NCBI RefSeq assembly: GCF_017912555.1 | Contig: NZ_JAERSD010000002.1 | Span: forward strand, 18,392-82,391 | Reading direction: 5' to 3' | Length of the DNA stretch: 64,000 nucleotides | Source of the DNA: Bacillus sp. REN3 | GTDB lineage: Bacteria; Bacillota; Bacilli; Bacillales; Cytobacillaceae | Shown here: one piece after another, positions 25,373 through 35,334 of the stretch | Layout of the letters: every line of letters starts with the position of its first letter | Numbering within the stretch: position 1 is the stretch's first letter | Translations under genes and position numbers: made by a program | Notes under the pieces: model-generated | What the model saw: only the letters and a program-made list of their open reading frames with translations | Database searches by the model: none | What the model was told of the DNA's origin: nothing

Positions 25373-25987
25373 TCAGTAGAACATCCTTTTTCTCTGTTTT
25401 TCTGCTGGCTGATACCTTCGCATTGGTCCATATTCAAGCACTTCTTTTAAATATGGCTCCCCATTCGGATTTTGCAGCTTGAGCAGCTCAGTCAGGTACG
25501 TGATATCATCCATAGCCCTGTGCGTCTGGAATTCCGAGATATTATGTGCTTGCAGCAGGGTCAAAAGCTTGCTGTTCGGAAAGCCGTGGTTCTTCCATTT
25601 GACGTTCTTCATGGTGCAGTACCATTTCAAATCATTGACCTCAGGGTACATGCGGTACAAAAAACTCCGGTCGAATGAAGCATTATGGGCAAAGACAGCA
25701 TCCGTTCGGTTGAAAAACTCCATGATTTTCTCATCCTGGAATGTCCGTCCCCTCACTGCATCAAAAGGAATTCCATGAATCTGGTATGCCCTGTCATAGT
25801 TCCTTCGCGCAGCAGCTGACAGAGGTTCCCTTAAATACGAATCCTCATCTATGAAATCAAGGATCTCTCCTGTTTCTTCCTGAAAAGAAAACAGCTTCAC
25901 CGCTAATTCTATGATTTCATCTGAACCTGGTCCCAATCCAGTTGTCTCAACGTCCACTACTAAACCAAGCTTTTGATCTTTATTCAA
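25373..25987 (-). CDS. DEDDh 3'-5' exonuclease (DnaQ-like)
   Basis: About 204 aa. Exo I is VVDVETTG, Exo II is AVFAHNASFDRSF, and Exo III is HRAMDDITY, giving the DEDDh metal site. This is a stand-alone exonuclease fold of the epsilon/RNase T group, without polymerase or helicase domains, likely acting on DNA or RNA 3' ends. I prefer the TTG start at 25987 because AAGGGTGA stands at the right distance; a GTG nine bases upstream overlaps that site. Monocistronic. Confidence 0.88.
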   Translation of the reverse strand: MNKDQKLGLVVDVETTGLGPGSDEIIELAVKLFSFQEETGEILDFIDEDSYLREPLSAAARRNYDRAYQIHGIPFDAVRGRTFQDEKIMEFFNRTDAVFAHNASFDRSFLYRMYPEVNDLKWYCTMKNVKWKNHGFPNSKLLTLLQAHNISEFQTHRAMDDITYLTELLKLQNPNGEPYLKEVLEYGPMRRYQPAEKQRKRMFY

Positions 25988-26091
25988 AAATGTCACCCTT
26001 TTCAGCTGGAAATATGTCTCTATGATATAGCAGTTCTGCCAACTTTTCCAGCCAGATAAAACAGGATGAAATCATTCCCGGATTCGATGTA

Positions 26092-26208
26092 TCATGAATG
26101 TTCCCACGCCAGTCCTTGCTCATAGATTCCAGCCAACATATACCGGTCTTTGACATAGCCTGCCAGAATGAAAACTTCATATTCTTCTGCTTCTTTCCAA
26201 TCACTCAA
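26092..26208 (-). CDS. Possible 38-aa ORF or gene remnant
   Basis: From the TTG at 26208 a frame reads MSDWKEAEEYEVFILAGYVK and on to YEQGLAWEHS, natural-looking protein sequence with coding-like codons. No ribosome binding site is present, and an overlapping 74-aa frame reads worse. Sequence after the stop (NDFILFYLAGKVG in another frame) echoes the same motif. It may be the remnant of a larger gene. Low confidence. Confidence 0.25.
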   Translation of the reverse strand: MSDWKEAEEYEVFILAGYVKDRYMLAGIYEQGLAWEHS

Positions 26209-26222
26209 CTATTTTTTATATT

Positions 26223-26720
26223 TTATTGATTGATTTCCACTCTGCCGGCTGCATTTTTCATAAAAACCTGGAGGATCACAAAGCCGATTGCCGACCCTGC
26301 CAGTGAGCTGACAAAGAAGGCGGGGACGAAACCGAAGACCGCAGCATCTTTCCCGAGTAAAAACACGGCTAGCGGATAGCTCGCCAGCGCACCGATGAAC
26401 CCGGTCCCAATTACCTCCCCTGCGACAGCAAAGCCAATCTTCTTCGTTTTACGGTACAACCAGGCAGCAAAGAACGCACCGATCATACTTCCCGGAAAGG
26501 CGAATAATGACCCGGTCCCCATCATATTCCTGAGGAGCGAAACACCAAGAGCCTGGACGATAGCGTAATAAGGGCCGAGCAGTACGGCCGATAGAACATT
26601 GAGAAAATGTTGCACAGGGAAGGCTTTGACAATGCCGAGCGGGATAAACAGCATATGGCTGGTCAATGTGCCAATCGCCATCATCATGGCTGTCAATGTC
26701 AGTTTGCGGGTTCTGTTCAT
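26223..26720 (-). CDS. thiW: Energy-coupling factor S component for thiazole uptake
   Basis: A 165-aa membrane protein with five to six hydrophobic segments, beginning [20 protein letters not shown], typical of ECF S components, and [14 protein letters not shown] as in ThiW, which imports the thiazole moiety of thiamine. It overlaps thiE by 4 bp (ATGA) and is the last gene of the TPP-riboswitch operon. ThiW next to ThiM fits import of hydroxyethylthiazole followed by its phosphorylation. Confidence 0.9.
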   Translation of the reverse strand: MNRTRKLTLTAMMMAIGTLTSHMLFIPLGIVKAFPVQHFLNVLSAVLLGPYYAIVQALGVSLLRNMMGTGSLFAFPGSMIGAFFAAWLYRKTKKIGFAVAGEVIGTGFIGALASYPLAVFLLGKDAAVFGFVPAFFVSSLAGSAIGFVILQVFMKNAAGRVEINQ

Positions 26721-27379
26721 CCTTCTTTCCTCATAAGGAACACGCTGTCCCTGATTGCCGCAGCGGCTTGCCTGACATTCCGTTCCTTGCTGATCGCCGT
26801 AATGACAGAAACGCCATCTGCTCCGGCCTGGATAACTTCCGCTGCATTTTCCCTGTTGATGCCTCCTATTCCGACTATCGGGATTCCATTGCTGCTCAGC
26901 TCTTTGACCAGGGATGTCCCTTGCACCGCTCGCGCATCCTTCTTCGTTTCTGTCGGATAAATAGGACCAACCCCGAAATAATCTGCGCCAGCCCGTTTCG
27001 CCCGATCTGCTTCGTCCCGGTTGTGTACAGAGACACCCAGGATTTTAGCGCCGATTTTTTCCCGGACGGTAAAAACATCCTCATCCTCCTGCCCGATATG
27101 GACACCATCCGCATCAAGCTCCATTGCCAATTCAATGTCGTCATTGACGATAAATGGCACGCCATGCTCCTTGCAGATGAACTGCAGCTTTTTTCCAAGG
27201 TTCCGTTTCGCTTCTCCTACGAGACAGCCTTCCCCTTTTTCACGGTATTGGAAAAGGGTCACCCCACCCTCAATTGCTTGTTTCAAAACTGATTCCGGCC
27301 GATCCAGGCAATTGGCACTGCCGGTGATAAAATATACCTTCAGCAAATCGCTCATCATGTCAGGGCTTATTCTTTCCAT
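26717..27379 (-). CDS. thiE: Thiamine-phosphate synthase
   Basis: A 220-aa TIM-barrel enzyme joining HMP pyrophosphate and thiazole phosphate to give thiamine phosphate. Family motifs are [27 protein letters not shown] and the glycine-rich phosphate loops near the C-terminus ([24 protein letters not shown]). Start chosen at the ATG at 27379 behind AGAGGGAG, overlapping the end of thiD by 13 bp. Full length. Operon position links salvage of both moieties to cofactor assembly. Confidence 0.93.
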   Translation of the reverse strand: MERISPDMMSDLLKVYFITGSANCLDRPESVLKQAIEGGVTLFQYREKGEGCLVGEAKRNLGKKLQFICKEHGVPFIVNDDIELAMELDADGVHIGQEDEDVFTVREKIGAKILGVSVHNRDEADRAKRAGADYFGVGPIYPTETKKDARAVQGTSLVKELSSNGIPIVGIGGINRENAAEVIQAGADGVSVITAISKERNVRQAAAAIRDSVFLMRKEG

Positions 27380-28194
27380 TGCAGACTCCCTCTTTCCGCT
27401 CCTACACCGCGCATATAAGCCCAATGATTGGTCGGACCGTGGCCGTTCCCGATTTCGATCGGGTGGGCAATCGCTGCCTGGATGAAGTCCTTCGCGACAG
27501 AGACAGCATCATACACCGAGTACCCTTTTGCAAGCTGGGCCGTTATCGCTGCTGAAAATGTACAGCCGGTCCCATGGGTGTTCTTTGTTTTGACCCTTTC
27601 ACTTTCAAAGAAAAAGAAATCACGCCCGTCGAAAAGCAGATCGACCGACTGGCGCAAATCATCCTCATGGCCTCCTTTGATGACCACGTTCCTCGCCCCC
27701 TGGTCATACAGCCTTTTCGCTGCTTCCTTTTTCCCGGTAGGATTGTTGATGCTCATGCCTGTCAGCACTTCAGCCTCCGGGATATTTGGCGTAATCACGT
27801 TGCAAAGAGGCACCATGAACTTTTTAAGGGCAGCGACCGCCTCATTCTGAAGCAATGCCGATCCTCCCTTTGCGATCATCACCGGATCGATCACTACATT
27901 CTCCCAGCCGAACTGCTTTATTTTCCCTGCTACTGCTTCAATGATCCCTGCATTGAAGAGCATGCCTGTCTTCAAGGCATCAACCCCGATATCCTCTCCG
28001 ACAGATTGGATTTGCCTGGCTACCGCTTCTGCTTCCAATGGAAAAACCCCCTGGACTCCGACCGTATTCTGGGCCGTAACTGCGGTGAGCGCTGACATGC
28101 CAAATACTTCAAGCTCCTGGAACGTTTTCAAGTCTGCCTGGATCCCGGCACCTCCGCCACTGTCCGATCCAGCAATCGTCAATGCTTTTTTCAT
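27367..28194 (-). CDS. thiD: HMP / HMP-phosphate kinase
   Basis: A 275-aa ribokinase-like kinase that phosphorylates hydroxymethylpyrimidine twice. N-terminal [18 protein letters not shown], the core KTGMLFN and [11 protein letters not shown], and the anion-hole and catalytic motif [13 protein letters not shown] near residue 207 are all present. Start at the ATG at 28194; its GAGGAGG overlaps the end of thiM, so the genes are tightly coupled. A homologous pyridoxal-kinase role is possible for this fold, but operon context favours ThiD. Confidence 0.93.
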   Translation of the reverse strand: MKKALTIAGSDSGGGAGIQADLKTFQELEVFGMSALTAVTAQNTVGVQGVFPLEAEAVARQIQSVGEDIGVDALKTGMLFNAGIIEAVAGKIKQFGWENVVIDPVMIAKGGSALLQNEAVAALKKFMVPLCNVITPNIPEAEVLTGMSINNPTGKKEAAKRLYDQGARNVVIKGGHEDDLRQSVDLLFDGRDFFFFESERVKTKNTHGTGCTFSAAITAQLAKGYSVYDAVSVAKDFIQAAIAHPIEIGNGHGPTNHWAYMRGVGAERGSLQWKE

Positions 28195-28195
28195 G

Positions 28196-29005
28196 CTATC
28201 TAACCTCCTCAAAAGAACTATGCTTTTCGATGTCATCAGGACCTACCTGTGACAGATGATCCAAGAATTCAATCTGGAAGCTGCCCGGTCCTTTAGCAGC
28301 GGTTTTCGAAGCGGCAATGTCAGCAATTACTCCATAGGAAATGACCGCTCCAGCCGCTGCTTTAAGGAAATCCTTTTCCACAGCCACAAACGCCCCGACC
28401 ACAGAGGTGAGGAGACAGCCTGCCCCTGTAACTTTCGTTAAAAGCGGATGGCCATTGCGGACAACATAAATCGTTTCACCATCGGTTATGATGTCATCCT
28501 TGCCAGTCATGGCAATAACTGTGTTTAATTTTCGCGCAGCAGAGACGGCAAGTTCGATTGGGTCGCCCTTGATCTCACCTGCATCCACTCCGCGAACTAC
28601 CCAATTTTCCCCTGAAATGTTGGCAATCTCGCCAGCGTTCCCTCTGATAATCGCCATCTCCAGATTCTCCAATAGCTTTTTGGCGGTCTCTGTCCTGTAG
28701 GCAGTTGCACCTGCCGCTACTGGATCAAGCACCACGGGAACGCCTTTCTCATTTGCTGCCTTTCCCGCAGCCAGCATTGCTTCAACATCCTTCCCTTTCA
28801 GGGTCCCTATGTTGATTACCAGGCTTCCTGCCTTCCCTGCCATTTCCGCGACTTCCTCTATGGCATCTGCCATCACTGGAGCTGCTCCCAGCGCCAGCAG
28901 GCCGTTCGCAGTAAAATTAGCGACCACAATGTTCGTAATGTTATGCACGAGTGGATTCTGCCGGCGGACTCTCTCCAACATATCGCCAATAAATGCTTTT
29001 TCCAT
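28196..29005 (-). CDS. thiM: Hydroxyethylthiazole kinase
   Basis: A 269-aa kinase that phosphorylates 4-methyl-5-hydroxyethylthiazole. Signature sequences are [28 protein letters not shown], and the C-terminal anion hole [27 protein letters not shown]. Its stop codon lies next to the RBS of thiD. With thiW it forms the thiazole salvage arm of the operon. Confidence 0.94.
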   Translation of the reverse strand: MEKAFIGDMLERVRRQNPLVHNITNIVVANFTANGLLALGAAPVMADAIEEVAEMAGKAGSLVINIGTLKGKDVEAMLAAGKAANEKGVPVVLDPVAAGATAYRTETAKKLLENLEMAIIRGNAGEIANISGENWVVRGVDAGEIKGDPIELAVSAARKLNTVIAMTGKDDIITDGETIYVVRNGHPLLTKVTGAGCLLTSVVGAFVAVEKDFLKAAAGAVISYGVIADIAASKTAAKGPGSFQIEFLDHLSQVGPDDIEKHSSFEEVR

Positions 29006-29020
29006 ACCTGTTCCTCCTCT

Positions 29021-29782
29021 TTAATTCATGACAAGGCCGCCATCGACGACAAGATTTTGCCCAGTCACCGCTCTTGCCCATGGTGATGCAAAGAATACAA
29101 CGGTATCTGCCGCTTCCTCTGGTTGAGTGACCTTCCGGAGCGGAGTGGAGGATTCAATCAGTTTGAATACATCCTCAGACGTGGCCTTACTTGCATCTGT
29201 TGTCCTTAACAATCCGCCAGAAACCATGTTGACAGTGATCCCATATTTCCCAAGGTCGCTTGCCATGTTCCTCGTGAAGCCCAGCAGCGCTGCTTTGCTG
29301 GTTGTGTAGTCATGGTAAGGAACAACGGGATTCTGGAACAGGTTTGTCCCAATATTGATGACCCGCCCGAACTTCATGTCCTTCATGTCCGGAAGGCCCG
29401 CCTGGATTGTGTTCAAGCTGCCGCGCACCGCTCCTTCAAACTGGGCAAGGTAGTCCTCCCAGCTGGCTGCGAATGCATCTTTATTGGCAATCGGGTCAAA
29501 TTTAAAATCGACAAGGGCGTTATTGACGATGGTATGGACCGGCGTGCCGAAGTGCTCTTTCGCCCGCCTGAACATGGATTGGACCTGTTCGGCATCCGTC
29601 ACATCCGCCTGGATGGCAATGGCCCGTTCTCCAAGCTGGCCTTCGAGTTCCTTCGCTTTTCCCTCACTTTGAAAATAATTGATGACCACGCTTGCTCCTT
29701 CTCTCGCGAACGCTTTTGCCGTTGCGGCCCCAAGACCCCTGCTGCCACCTGTTACGAGAACGACTTGATCCTTGATTTGCAT
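29021..29782 (-). CDS. SDR oxidoreductase, first gene of the TPP-regulated operon
   Basis: A 253-aa short-chain dehydrogenase/reductase. The NAD(P) motif is TGGSRGLGA at about residues 11-19, and the catalytic pair is Y-x3-K in HDYTTSKAALLG. The usual NNAG is NNAL here. It resembles FabG-like oxidoreductases, but position argues against fatty-acid synthesis: it is the first gene after the TPP riboswitch, its ribosome site (AAAGGGGG) directly follows the attenuator, and thiM follows 15 bp behind. It may process a thiazole or pyrimidine precursor before phosphorylation; that is inference. Confidence 0.88.
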   Translation of the reverse strand: MQIKDQVVLVTGGSRGLGAATAKAFAREGASVVINYFQSEGKAKELEGQLGERAIAIQADVTDAEQVQSMFRRAKEHFGTPVHTIVNNALVDFKFDPIANKDAFAASWEDYLAQFEGAVRGSLNTIQAGLPDMKDMKFGRVINIGTNLFQNPVVPYHDYTTSKAALLGFTRNMASDLGKYGITVNMVSGGLLRTTDASKATSEDVFKLIESSTPLRKVTQPEEAADTVVFFASPWARAVTGQNLVVDGGLVMN

Positions 29783-29807
29783 ATTGATCCCCCTTTTAAA
29801 AATGAAA

Positions 29808-29835
29808 AAGCCAGATCCATGAAAGGACCTGGCTC
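29808..29835 (-). terminator. TPP-controlled attenuator terminator
   Basis: AGCCAG-TCC pairs with GGA-CTGGCT around a six-base loop; on the minus strand TTTTTCATTTTT follows. It lies between the aptamer and the first gene, so TPP binding would favour termination. Confidence 0.8.
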
Positions 29836-29859
29836 AAAAAGCAATGCAAGAAAAAATCT

Positions 29860-29958
29860 CTCACTACTTTCCTACGCTGGCATTACCCAGATCAGGTCCG
29901 AAGGGTCAAAAAACTGAATGTTTTTCTCTCAGCCCGAAACAGGGCACCCCTAGTAGTA
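29860..29958 (-). ncRNA. TPP (THI-box) riboswitch
   Basis: On the minus strand the conserved parts appear in order: ACTAGGGGTGCC, GGGCTGAGA, GACCCTTCGGACCTGATCTG, GGTAATGCCAGCGTAGG, and a closing AAGTAGT that pairs with the start. This is the classic thi-box aptamer with the CUGAGA and ACCUGAUCUGG cores. It controls SDR-thiM-thiD-thiE-thiW by transcription attenuation. Confidence 0.97.
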
Positions 29959-30086
29959 CATGGAATATGAAGTTAGTTCCATAGTAGCGTGATGGGATGG
30001 ATCTGTAAAGCGAAACGTTTTTTGTATTACAATATTCTCCGTGAATGATAATATGAAAATAGAATCTGAATGGGAGATGAAGGAAA

Positions 30087-31322
30087 TTGAAGAATGAAAT
30101 CATTGAAAGATTCACCACATATGTAAAAGTCGATACCCAATCAAATGAAGACAGCAGCACATGCCCTTCCACCGAGGGACAGCTGACACTCGCCAATATG
30201 CTTGTCGAAGAATTAAAAACGATTGGCATGGAAGATGTAACAATGGATGAAAATGGTTATGTAATGGCGACGCTGCCAGCGAATACGGAAAAGGATGTGC
30301 CGACAATCGGGTTCCTGGCTCATGTCGATACAGCGACCGATTTCACCGGCAAGAATGTCAATCCTCAAGTGGTAGAGAATTATGATGGCGAACCACTCTT
30401 ATTAAACAAGGAATTGAATATCCTCCTCTCGCCTGCGGATTTTCCGGAGCTGCCTCAATATAAGGGCCATACACTGATCACGACGGATGGCACTACCCTG
30501 CTTGGCGCCGATAATAAGGCGGGAATCGCAGAAATCATGACGGCTATGGCCTATTTGATCAACCATCCGGAAATCAAGCGCGGCAAAGTCAGGGTCGCAT
30601 TCACGCCGGATGAGGAAATCGGCAGAGGGCCACATCGCTTCGATGTCGAAAAGTTCAGCGCCAGATTCGCCTACACCGTCGATGGCGGACCTTTAGGCGA
30701 GCTTGAATATGAAAGCTTCAACGCCGCCAGCGCCAGACTGACTTTCAAAGGGAAAAACGTCCATCCTGGGACAGCGAAAGGAAAGATGGTCCATTCAGCA
30801 AAGCTGGCGATGGAATTCCACAGCAAGCTTCCTGAACAAGAATCACCGGAACATACGGAGGGCTATGAAGGTTTCTTCCATCTGACTTCTTTCAATGGGG
30901 ATGTCGAGGAAACAAAGCTGCAGTATATCATCCGCGATTTCAATCGCGACAGCTTCCAGGCGCGGAAGGATTTGATGCGAAAGGCCGCAAATGAAATCAG
31001 CCATACATATGGCGAATACTCTGTTGAGCTTGAAATAAGCGACCAATACTACAACATGAAGGAGAAGATCGAGCCAGTAAAGGAAATTGTCGATATCGCC
31101 TATGAGGCTATGGAAAGTCTCGGGATAAAACCGATCGTGAAGCCGATCCGAGGCGGGACCGACGGCTCACAACTCAGCTATATGGGCCTTCCGACACCGA
31201 ATATCTTCACCGGAGGGGAAAACTTCCACGGAAGATTCGAATACATCTCAGTTGACAACATGATCAAATCCGTCCAGACGATCATCGAAATTGTAAAACT
31301 TTTCGAAGCAAGAGCCCAATAG
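30087..31322 (+). CDS. pepT: Peptidase T (tripeptidase)
   Basis: A 411-aa M20B zinc aminotripeptidase removing the N-terminal residue of tripeptides in the cytoplasm. Metal and catalytic motifs: FLAHVDTA (His, Asp), [12 protein letters not shown] (bridging Asp), TPDEEIGRG (catalytic and metal Glu), VDGG, and the C-terminal GENFHGRFE histidine. Full family length. The TTG start follows GATGAAGGAAA. It runs divergently from the TPP operon. Confidence 0.95.
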   Translation: MKNEIIERFTTYVKVDTQSNEDSSTCPSTEGQLTLANMLVEELKTIGMEDVTMDENGYVMATLPANTEKDVPTIGFLAHVDTATDFTGKNVNPQVVENYDGEPLLLNKELNILLSPADFPELPQYKGHTLITTDGTTLLGADNKAGIAEIMTAMAYLINHPEIKRGKVRVAFTPDEEIGRGPHRFDVEKFSARFAYTVDGGPLGELEYESFNAASARLTFKGKNVHPGTAKGKMVHSAKLAMEFHSKLPEQESPEHTEGYEGFFHLTSFNGDVEETKLQYIIRDFNRDSFQARKDLMRKAANEISHTYGEYSVELEISDQYYNMKEKIEPVKEIVDIAYEAMESLGIKPIVKPIRGGTDGSQLSYMGLPTPNIFTGGENFHGRFEYISVDNMIKSVQTIIEIVKLFEARAQ

Positions 31323-31481
31323 GCAATCGTTACGCACTGCCTTTTCATCCATTGCAGGAACCCGGCGTTTGTTTCCAAAATCAGTCTCTGGACTTAGCGG
31401 AAATTAAAACCAGGGGGCATAGGGGCTGACGCCGTTCTGACTTATGATGGAGTCAGAGTTTGGTGAGAGGGGATTTCTAGA

Positions 31482-32342
31482 ATGTTGAAACGGATATTTG
31501 TCATTTTCTTGATCATCACCGGAGCATATATTGGGCTGAGTTATCTCCTTGATGGATATTCTTCTTCAAAAGGGAAAGACTCGGCTAAAGTTTCCAGGAA
31601 CACCGAGAAGATTGCCATTGACATTTCCAGCACGGAAACGGCGATTATCCCGGATGACAGAAATGATGTCTATGCAGAGCTAAGTGGCAAGGGAATCGTG
31701 TCGGTAGACCGTAAAGGTGATGAAATCAAGGTTACAGTCAAGCAAAAACGCTTCTTTGGATTTAATTGGTCCGATCTTGATCGCCCATCGCTGGCGATTT
31801 ATATCCCGGAGGACTATGTCAGGGATATGGAAATCGAACTTGGTTCCGGAGAGGTCAAATTTTCCGGAGCTTCAGCGAAAAATCCGATGGAACTCAATGA
31901 ACTGGAAGTTGAAATTGGGTCAGGAAGCATGGAACTTGAAAACCTAAAAGTGGATCATTTCAATCATGAAAGCTCCTCTGGAGATGTGAAAATGGAATCC
32001 ATCAGGACAGGAACTGGCTCGTTCAAAGTCAGTTCAGGCAGTGTGAAGGTGAAGGATTACTCCGGAAGGCTTGATGCCGATGTGTCTTCAGGGGAACTGG
32101 AAATCGGGATGGAAGAATTGAAGGATCGAATCAATTTGAAAGTGAGTTCAGGATACATGGGGCTGGACCTCCCTGACGACGCGGATTTTTATTTGAACGG
32201 AAAAATGAGCAGCGGCGATATTAAGTGCCAGTTCCCGCTGGAAAACAAGAGTGAGAACAAAAACCGCCTCAGTGGCAAACATGGCAGCGGAAAGCATGAA
32301 ATCGACGCAGATATTTCGAGCGGCAATATGAAGATCTATTGA
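31482..32342 (+). CDS. Membrane-anchored DUF4097 beta-repeat protein (LiaG-like)
   Basis: A 286-aa protein with one N-terminal hydrophobic anchor (about residues 4-24), then beta-strand repeats with recurring SSGDV, GSGSMEL, SSGSVKV and SSGELEI elements, typical of DUF4097/LiaG folds that form a stacked beta-helix outside the membrane. RBS GAGAGGGGA. In B. subtilis LiaG belongs to the cell-envelope stress operon; here no lia genes are adjacent, so the role is open. Confidence 0.85.
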   Translation: MLKRIFVIFLIITGAYIGLSYLLDGYSSSKGKDSAKVSRNTEKIAIDISSTETAIIPDDRNDVYAELSGKGIVSVDRKGDEIKVTVKQKRFFGFNWSDLDRPSLAIYIPEDYVRDMEIELGSGEVKFSGASAKNPMELNELEVEIGSGSMELENLKVDHFNHESSSGDVKMESIRTGTGSFKVSSGSVKVKDYSGRLDADVSSGELEIGMEELKDRINLKVSSGYMGLDLPDDADFYLNGKMSSGDIKCQFPLENKSENKNRLSGKHGSGKHEIDADISSGNMKIY

Positions 32343-32415
32343 TCCAACAAAAAAATAGGCGGAATAATTGAGTCTGATGAAAGTCTTTAAAGGATAGCCT
32401 TTATTAAGTTTGCCA

Positions 32416-32547
32416 GTTGATTTTTCGCTCCAGGATGCTCGCTTTCCGCGTGGCGTTCACTGAGCCTTCTCAGTGCTAAAGCGCATGCGGGGTTCTCACC
32501 TGCCACACTGACCACGCTGGAGTCTCGCGCCTTTCGCTCCAATCAAC
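32416..32547. repeat. Structured intergenic repeat, family 2, copy B
   Basis: Bounded by GTTGATTTTTCGCTCCAGG and TTTCGCTCCAATCAAC, imperfect inverted ends. Inside are GCTCGCTTTCCGCG, GCGGGGTTCTCACCTG and GGAGTCTCGCGCC, the reverse complement of modules at 10927-11046. Confidence 0.7.
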
Positions 32548-32590
32548 CTGGTGTTACTTAACCAATTGCTTCTAACCTACTTGGCTGATA

Positions 32591-32636
32591 CGGCAGAATC
32601 CCTTCCTTTATTGGAGAGGATTCTGCCGTTCTTTGT
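32591..32636 (+). terminator. Intrinsic terminator or leader hairpin
   Basis: CGGCAGAATCC (32591-32601) pairs perfectly with GGATTCTGCCG (32618-32628), followed by TTCTTTGTTCTT. It probably ends read-through from the DUF4097 gene. Confidence 0.65.
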
Positions 32637-32766
32637 TCTTAATGGAGTCAATCCGGCAGTTTTTCAGTGGACACGCATCATTCCCCTGGTTTTTCCGCGA
32701 AGGTATCAGGTCATTAATTTCATGGCATTAGGGAAACCTATGAAAAACGATTTTTGGGGAGCCATT

Positions 32767-33450
32767 ATGGAACACTTTCTGACGACAATGCCAAGAACTT
32801 TATTGGGTTTCACCGTTTTGTTTGTTTTGACCAGAGTACTGGGCAAGAAGCAGCTCAGCCAGATGACTTTCTTCACCTATATTACCGGGATTGCACTCGG
32901 AAACATTGCTGGCGATATGGTCGTGCATAGGGACATTAACCTGATCGATGGGGTTATTGGCCTTACATTGTGGGCTTTTTTAACGTTGACCGTCGAATAC
33001 ATCAGCCTCAAATCACCAAAAGCAAGGATTGTGCTGGACGGCGAGCCAACCATCATCATCAAGAAAGGAAACATCATTGAAGAGGCCATGAAATCCAATA
33101 AACTGAATATGGATGACCTCACGATGCTACTCCGGCTTAAAAACATTTTCTCTATTGCGGAAGTAGATTACGCCATTCTTGAGCCAAACGGGCAGCTTAG
33201 TGTGCTTAAAAAAATGGAATATGAAAATGCCAGCAAGAAAGACGCCGGGATTGCTGTTTCACCGCGTCGATATCTTCCTGCGGAATTAATCGTGGATGGG
33301 AGGGTCGTAAAGAAAAATTTGTTGGAGTTTGACTTGACTGAGGGCTGGCTCCTGAATGAGCTCAAATTGAAAGGAATCAGCCGATTGGAGGACGTTCTTT
33401 ACGCTGAACTCCAGAGTGACGGAACCACTTCCATCAAACTGCGCTATTAA
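32767..33450 (+). CDS. DUF421 membrane protein (YetF-like)
   Basis: A 227-aa protein with three N-terminal membrane helices and a cytoplasmic alpha/beta domain. Family landmarks are LGKKQLSQMTFFTYITGIALG, TLTVEYISLKSPKARIVLDG, and the phrase MDDLTMLLR. Start chosen at the ATG at 32767, 5 bases after GGGGAG, giving the usual family length. YetF-like proteins are found in many bacilli, some sporulation-linked, with no firm function. Confidence 0.87.
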   Translation: MEHFLTTMPRTLLGFTVLFVLTRVLGKKQLSQMTFFTYITGIALGNIAGDMVVHRDINLIDGVIGLTLWAFLTLTVEYISLKSPKARIVLDGEPTIIIKKGNIIEEAMKSNKLNMDDLTMLLRLKNIFSIAEVDYAILEPNGQLSVLKKMEYENASKKDAGIAVSPRRYLPAELIVDGRVVKKNLLEFDLTEGWLLNELKLKGISRLEDVLYAELQSDGTTSIKLRY

Positions 33451-33597
33451 CTGTCTTCCCCCTGATCAAGAGCGGTCTGGGAGTTTTTATGTGCCCAAAT
33501 AGCCATCTTCCAGTCTGCTGCGCTTTTACTTTGGAGATCCTTCCTATAAAATAAATTCAAGTACATGATAAAATTCGTCACCCTGGGGGATGTAGCC

Positions 33598-35334
33598 ATG
33601 TTTGAACTTTTAATCACGATGCTCGAACGGCTCGGGATCATTGTCACGATTGCATTTATTTTGACAAGATTCCGTTTCTTCAGAGGCCTGATCTACAATG
33701 ACAAGCTGAATCGCCGGCAGCAATACTTAGCCATCGTTTTTTTCGGTTTTTTCGGGATCATCGGGACCTATTCCGGGATGAGCTTCAATACTGAAACACT
33801 TCAATTCAATCGCTGGGCAGCTGAACTCGCCTCAGATGAAGCGATAGCGAACTCCCGGGTGATTGGGATCGTCATTGCCGGTTTACTTGGAGGATACAAA
33901 GTCGGAATCGGTGCTGGGTTGATTGCCGGTCTCCACCGTTTTACGCTTGGAGGGTTCACTGCCATTGCCTGCGGACTTGCCGCCATCGTCGCTGGCATCA
34001 TTTCCGGCCGCTACCATAAAACGAATCGCAAGGTCAGCCTTTCATCCGCTTTCATGATTGGAGCGATTGCGGAAACAGTCCAGATGGCGATCATCGTCCT
34101 GCTCGCCAAGCCTTTTGAAAAAGCAGTGACGCTTGTCGAGATCATTGGAGTGCCAATGGTGGTCGCAAATGGGCTTGGCTCTGCATTGTTCCTGCTCGTC
34201 ATCAAGAATGTCGTCGCCGAGGAAGAAAGAACAGGGGCGCTTATGGCACAGAAGACACTGAGGGTCGCCGACAAGACGCTCGCCTACCTGCAAAAAGGAA
34301 TCACTCCCGAATCTGCCCATGCCGTATGCCAGATCTTGCATGATGAAGTCCAGACGAGCGCTGTTGCAATGACAAACAAGACTGATATATTGGCTCACAT
34401 CGGTCTTGGGGACGATCATCATCGCTCCAGCAGCCCAATCCAAACCCAGATCACCAGGGAGGTACTCCGGAAAGGCGAGCTTGTCATTGCCAATGATAAA
34501 ACGATCCATTGCCGTGAAAAAAATTGCCCGCTTGGTGCAGCTGTGATCGCCCCATTGAAACAGCGCGGCAAAACGATTGGGACGCTGAAGTTTTATTTTA
34601 AGTCAGAAAAAGAAATAACCAATGTCGTAGTCGAGCTGATCTCCGGCCTCAGCAATCTGCTGAGCAACCAGCTTGAAATTGCGGAAGCGGACAAGGCCTA
34701 TCAACTGGCAAGGGAAGCGGAAATCAAAGCCCTCCAAGCCCAAATCAGTCCGCACTTTCTTTTCAATACTCTGAATGTGATTACGTCCCTTACACGGATC
34801 AATCCGGCAAAAGCAAGAATGCTGCTTATATCGCTTTCCCATTTCCTGCGTCAGAACCTTACCGCTACCACAATGACAACGGCAAGCCTGGAACAGGAGC
34901 TCAAGCATGTAAAGGCCTATCTGGCCATTGAAGAAGCGCGCTTTGTCGAAAAGCTAAGGATTGCATACGAAATAGATGACGATGCACTGAGCGTGAAGAT
35001 CCCTCCCCTTACCTTGCAGCCGCTTGTCGAAAATGCGGTCAAGCACGGTATCAAGGATATGGAGCAGGACTGCCTCATCAAAATTTCAATTCTAGATCAG
35101 CCATCAGGCATCCTGGTCAGCGTTGAAGATAACGGCAAGGGGATGGACGAGGAGCGGATCAGGCTGCTAGGAAACAAGATCATTGATTCCAAAAAAGGAA
35201 GCGGGATTGCCTTATACAATGTGAACCGCAGACTGACAATGATGTTCGGCGAAACAGCCTCCCTCAGGATTGAAAGCAAACCACAGCAGGGGACAAAGGT
35301 TTCTTTTGCCATTCCAGATTTGGAGGAAATATAG
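33598..35334 (+). CDS. lytS: LytS-type sensor kinase (5TM-LYT, GAF, HisK)
   Basis: A 578-aa membrane sensor. Residues 1-200 form a 5TM-LYT domain with SGMSFNTE and GGYKVGIGAGLIAGLHR, residues about 225-360 a GAF-like domain with a CREKNCPLG cysteine pair, then the LytS-type kinase with H in QISPHFLFNTLNVI and ATPase motifs NAVKHGI, DNGKGM and GSGIALYNVNRRL. Start at the ATG at 33598 behind GGGGGATG. Its stop codon abuts the regulator's ATG. Such sensors respond to extracellular pyruvate in B. subtilis (LytST) and E. coli (BtsS), which fits cstA downstream. Confidence 0.93.
   Translation: MFELLITMLERLGIIVTIAFILTRFRFFRGLIYNDKLNRRQQYLAIVFFGFFGIIGTYSGMSFNTETLQFNRWAAELASDEAIANSRVIGIVIAGLLGGYKVGIGAGLIAGLHRFTLGGFTAIACGLAAIVAGIISGRYHKTNRKVSLSSAFMIGAIAETVQMAIIVLLAKPFEKAVTLVEIIGVPMVVANGLGSALFLLVIKNVVAEEERTGALMAQKTLRVADKTLAYLQKGITPESAHAVCQILHDEVQTSAVAMTNKTDILAHIGLGDDHHRSSSPIQTQITREVLRKGELVIANDKTIHCREKNCPLGAAVIAPLKQRGKTIGTLKFYFKSEKEITNVVVELISGLSNLLSNQLEIAEADKAYQLAREAEIKALQAQISPHFLFNTLNVITSLTRINPAKARMLLISLSHFLRQNLTATTMTTASLEQELKHVKAYLAIEEARFVEKLRIAYEIDDDALSVKIPPLTLQPLVENAVKHGIKDMEQDCLIKISILDQPSGILVSVEDNGKGMDEERIRLLGNKIIDSKKGSGIALYNVNRRLTMMFGETASLRIESKPQQGTKVSFAIPDLEEI

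Larger units (their letters stand above)
32343..32766. other. Intergenic region with repeat B and a terminator
   Basis: No gene. It contains the family 2 repeat B (32416-32547) and a terminator-like hairpin (32591-32636). An open frame running from 32551 into the next gene has no ribosome site until 32760, so I treat the upstream part as non-coding. Confidence 0.6.
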
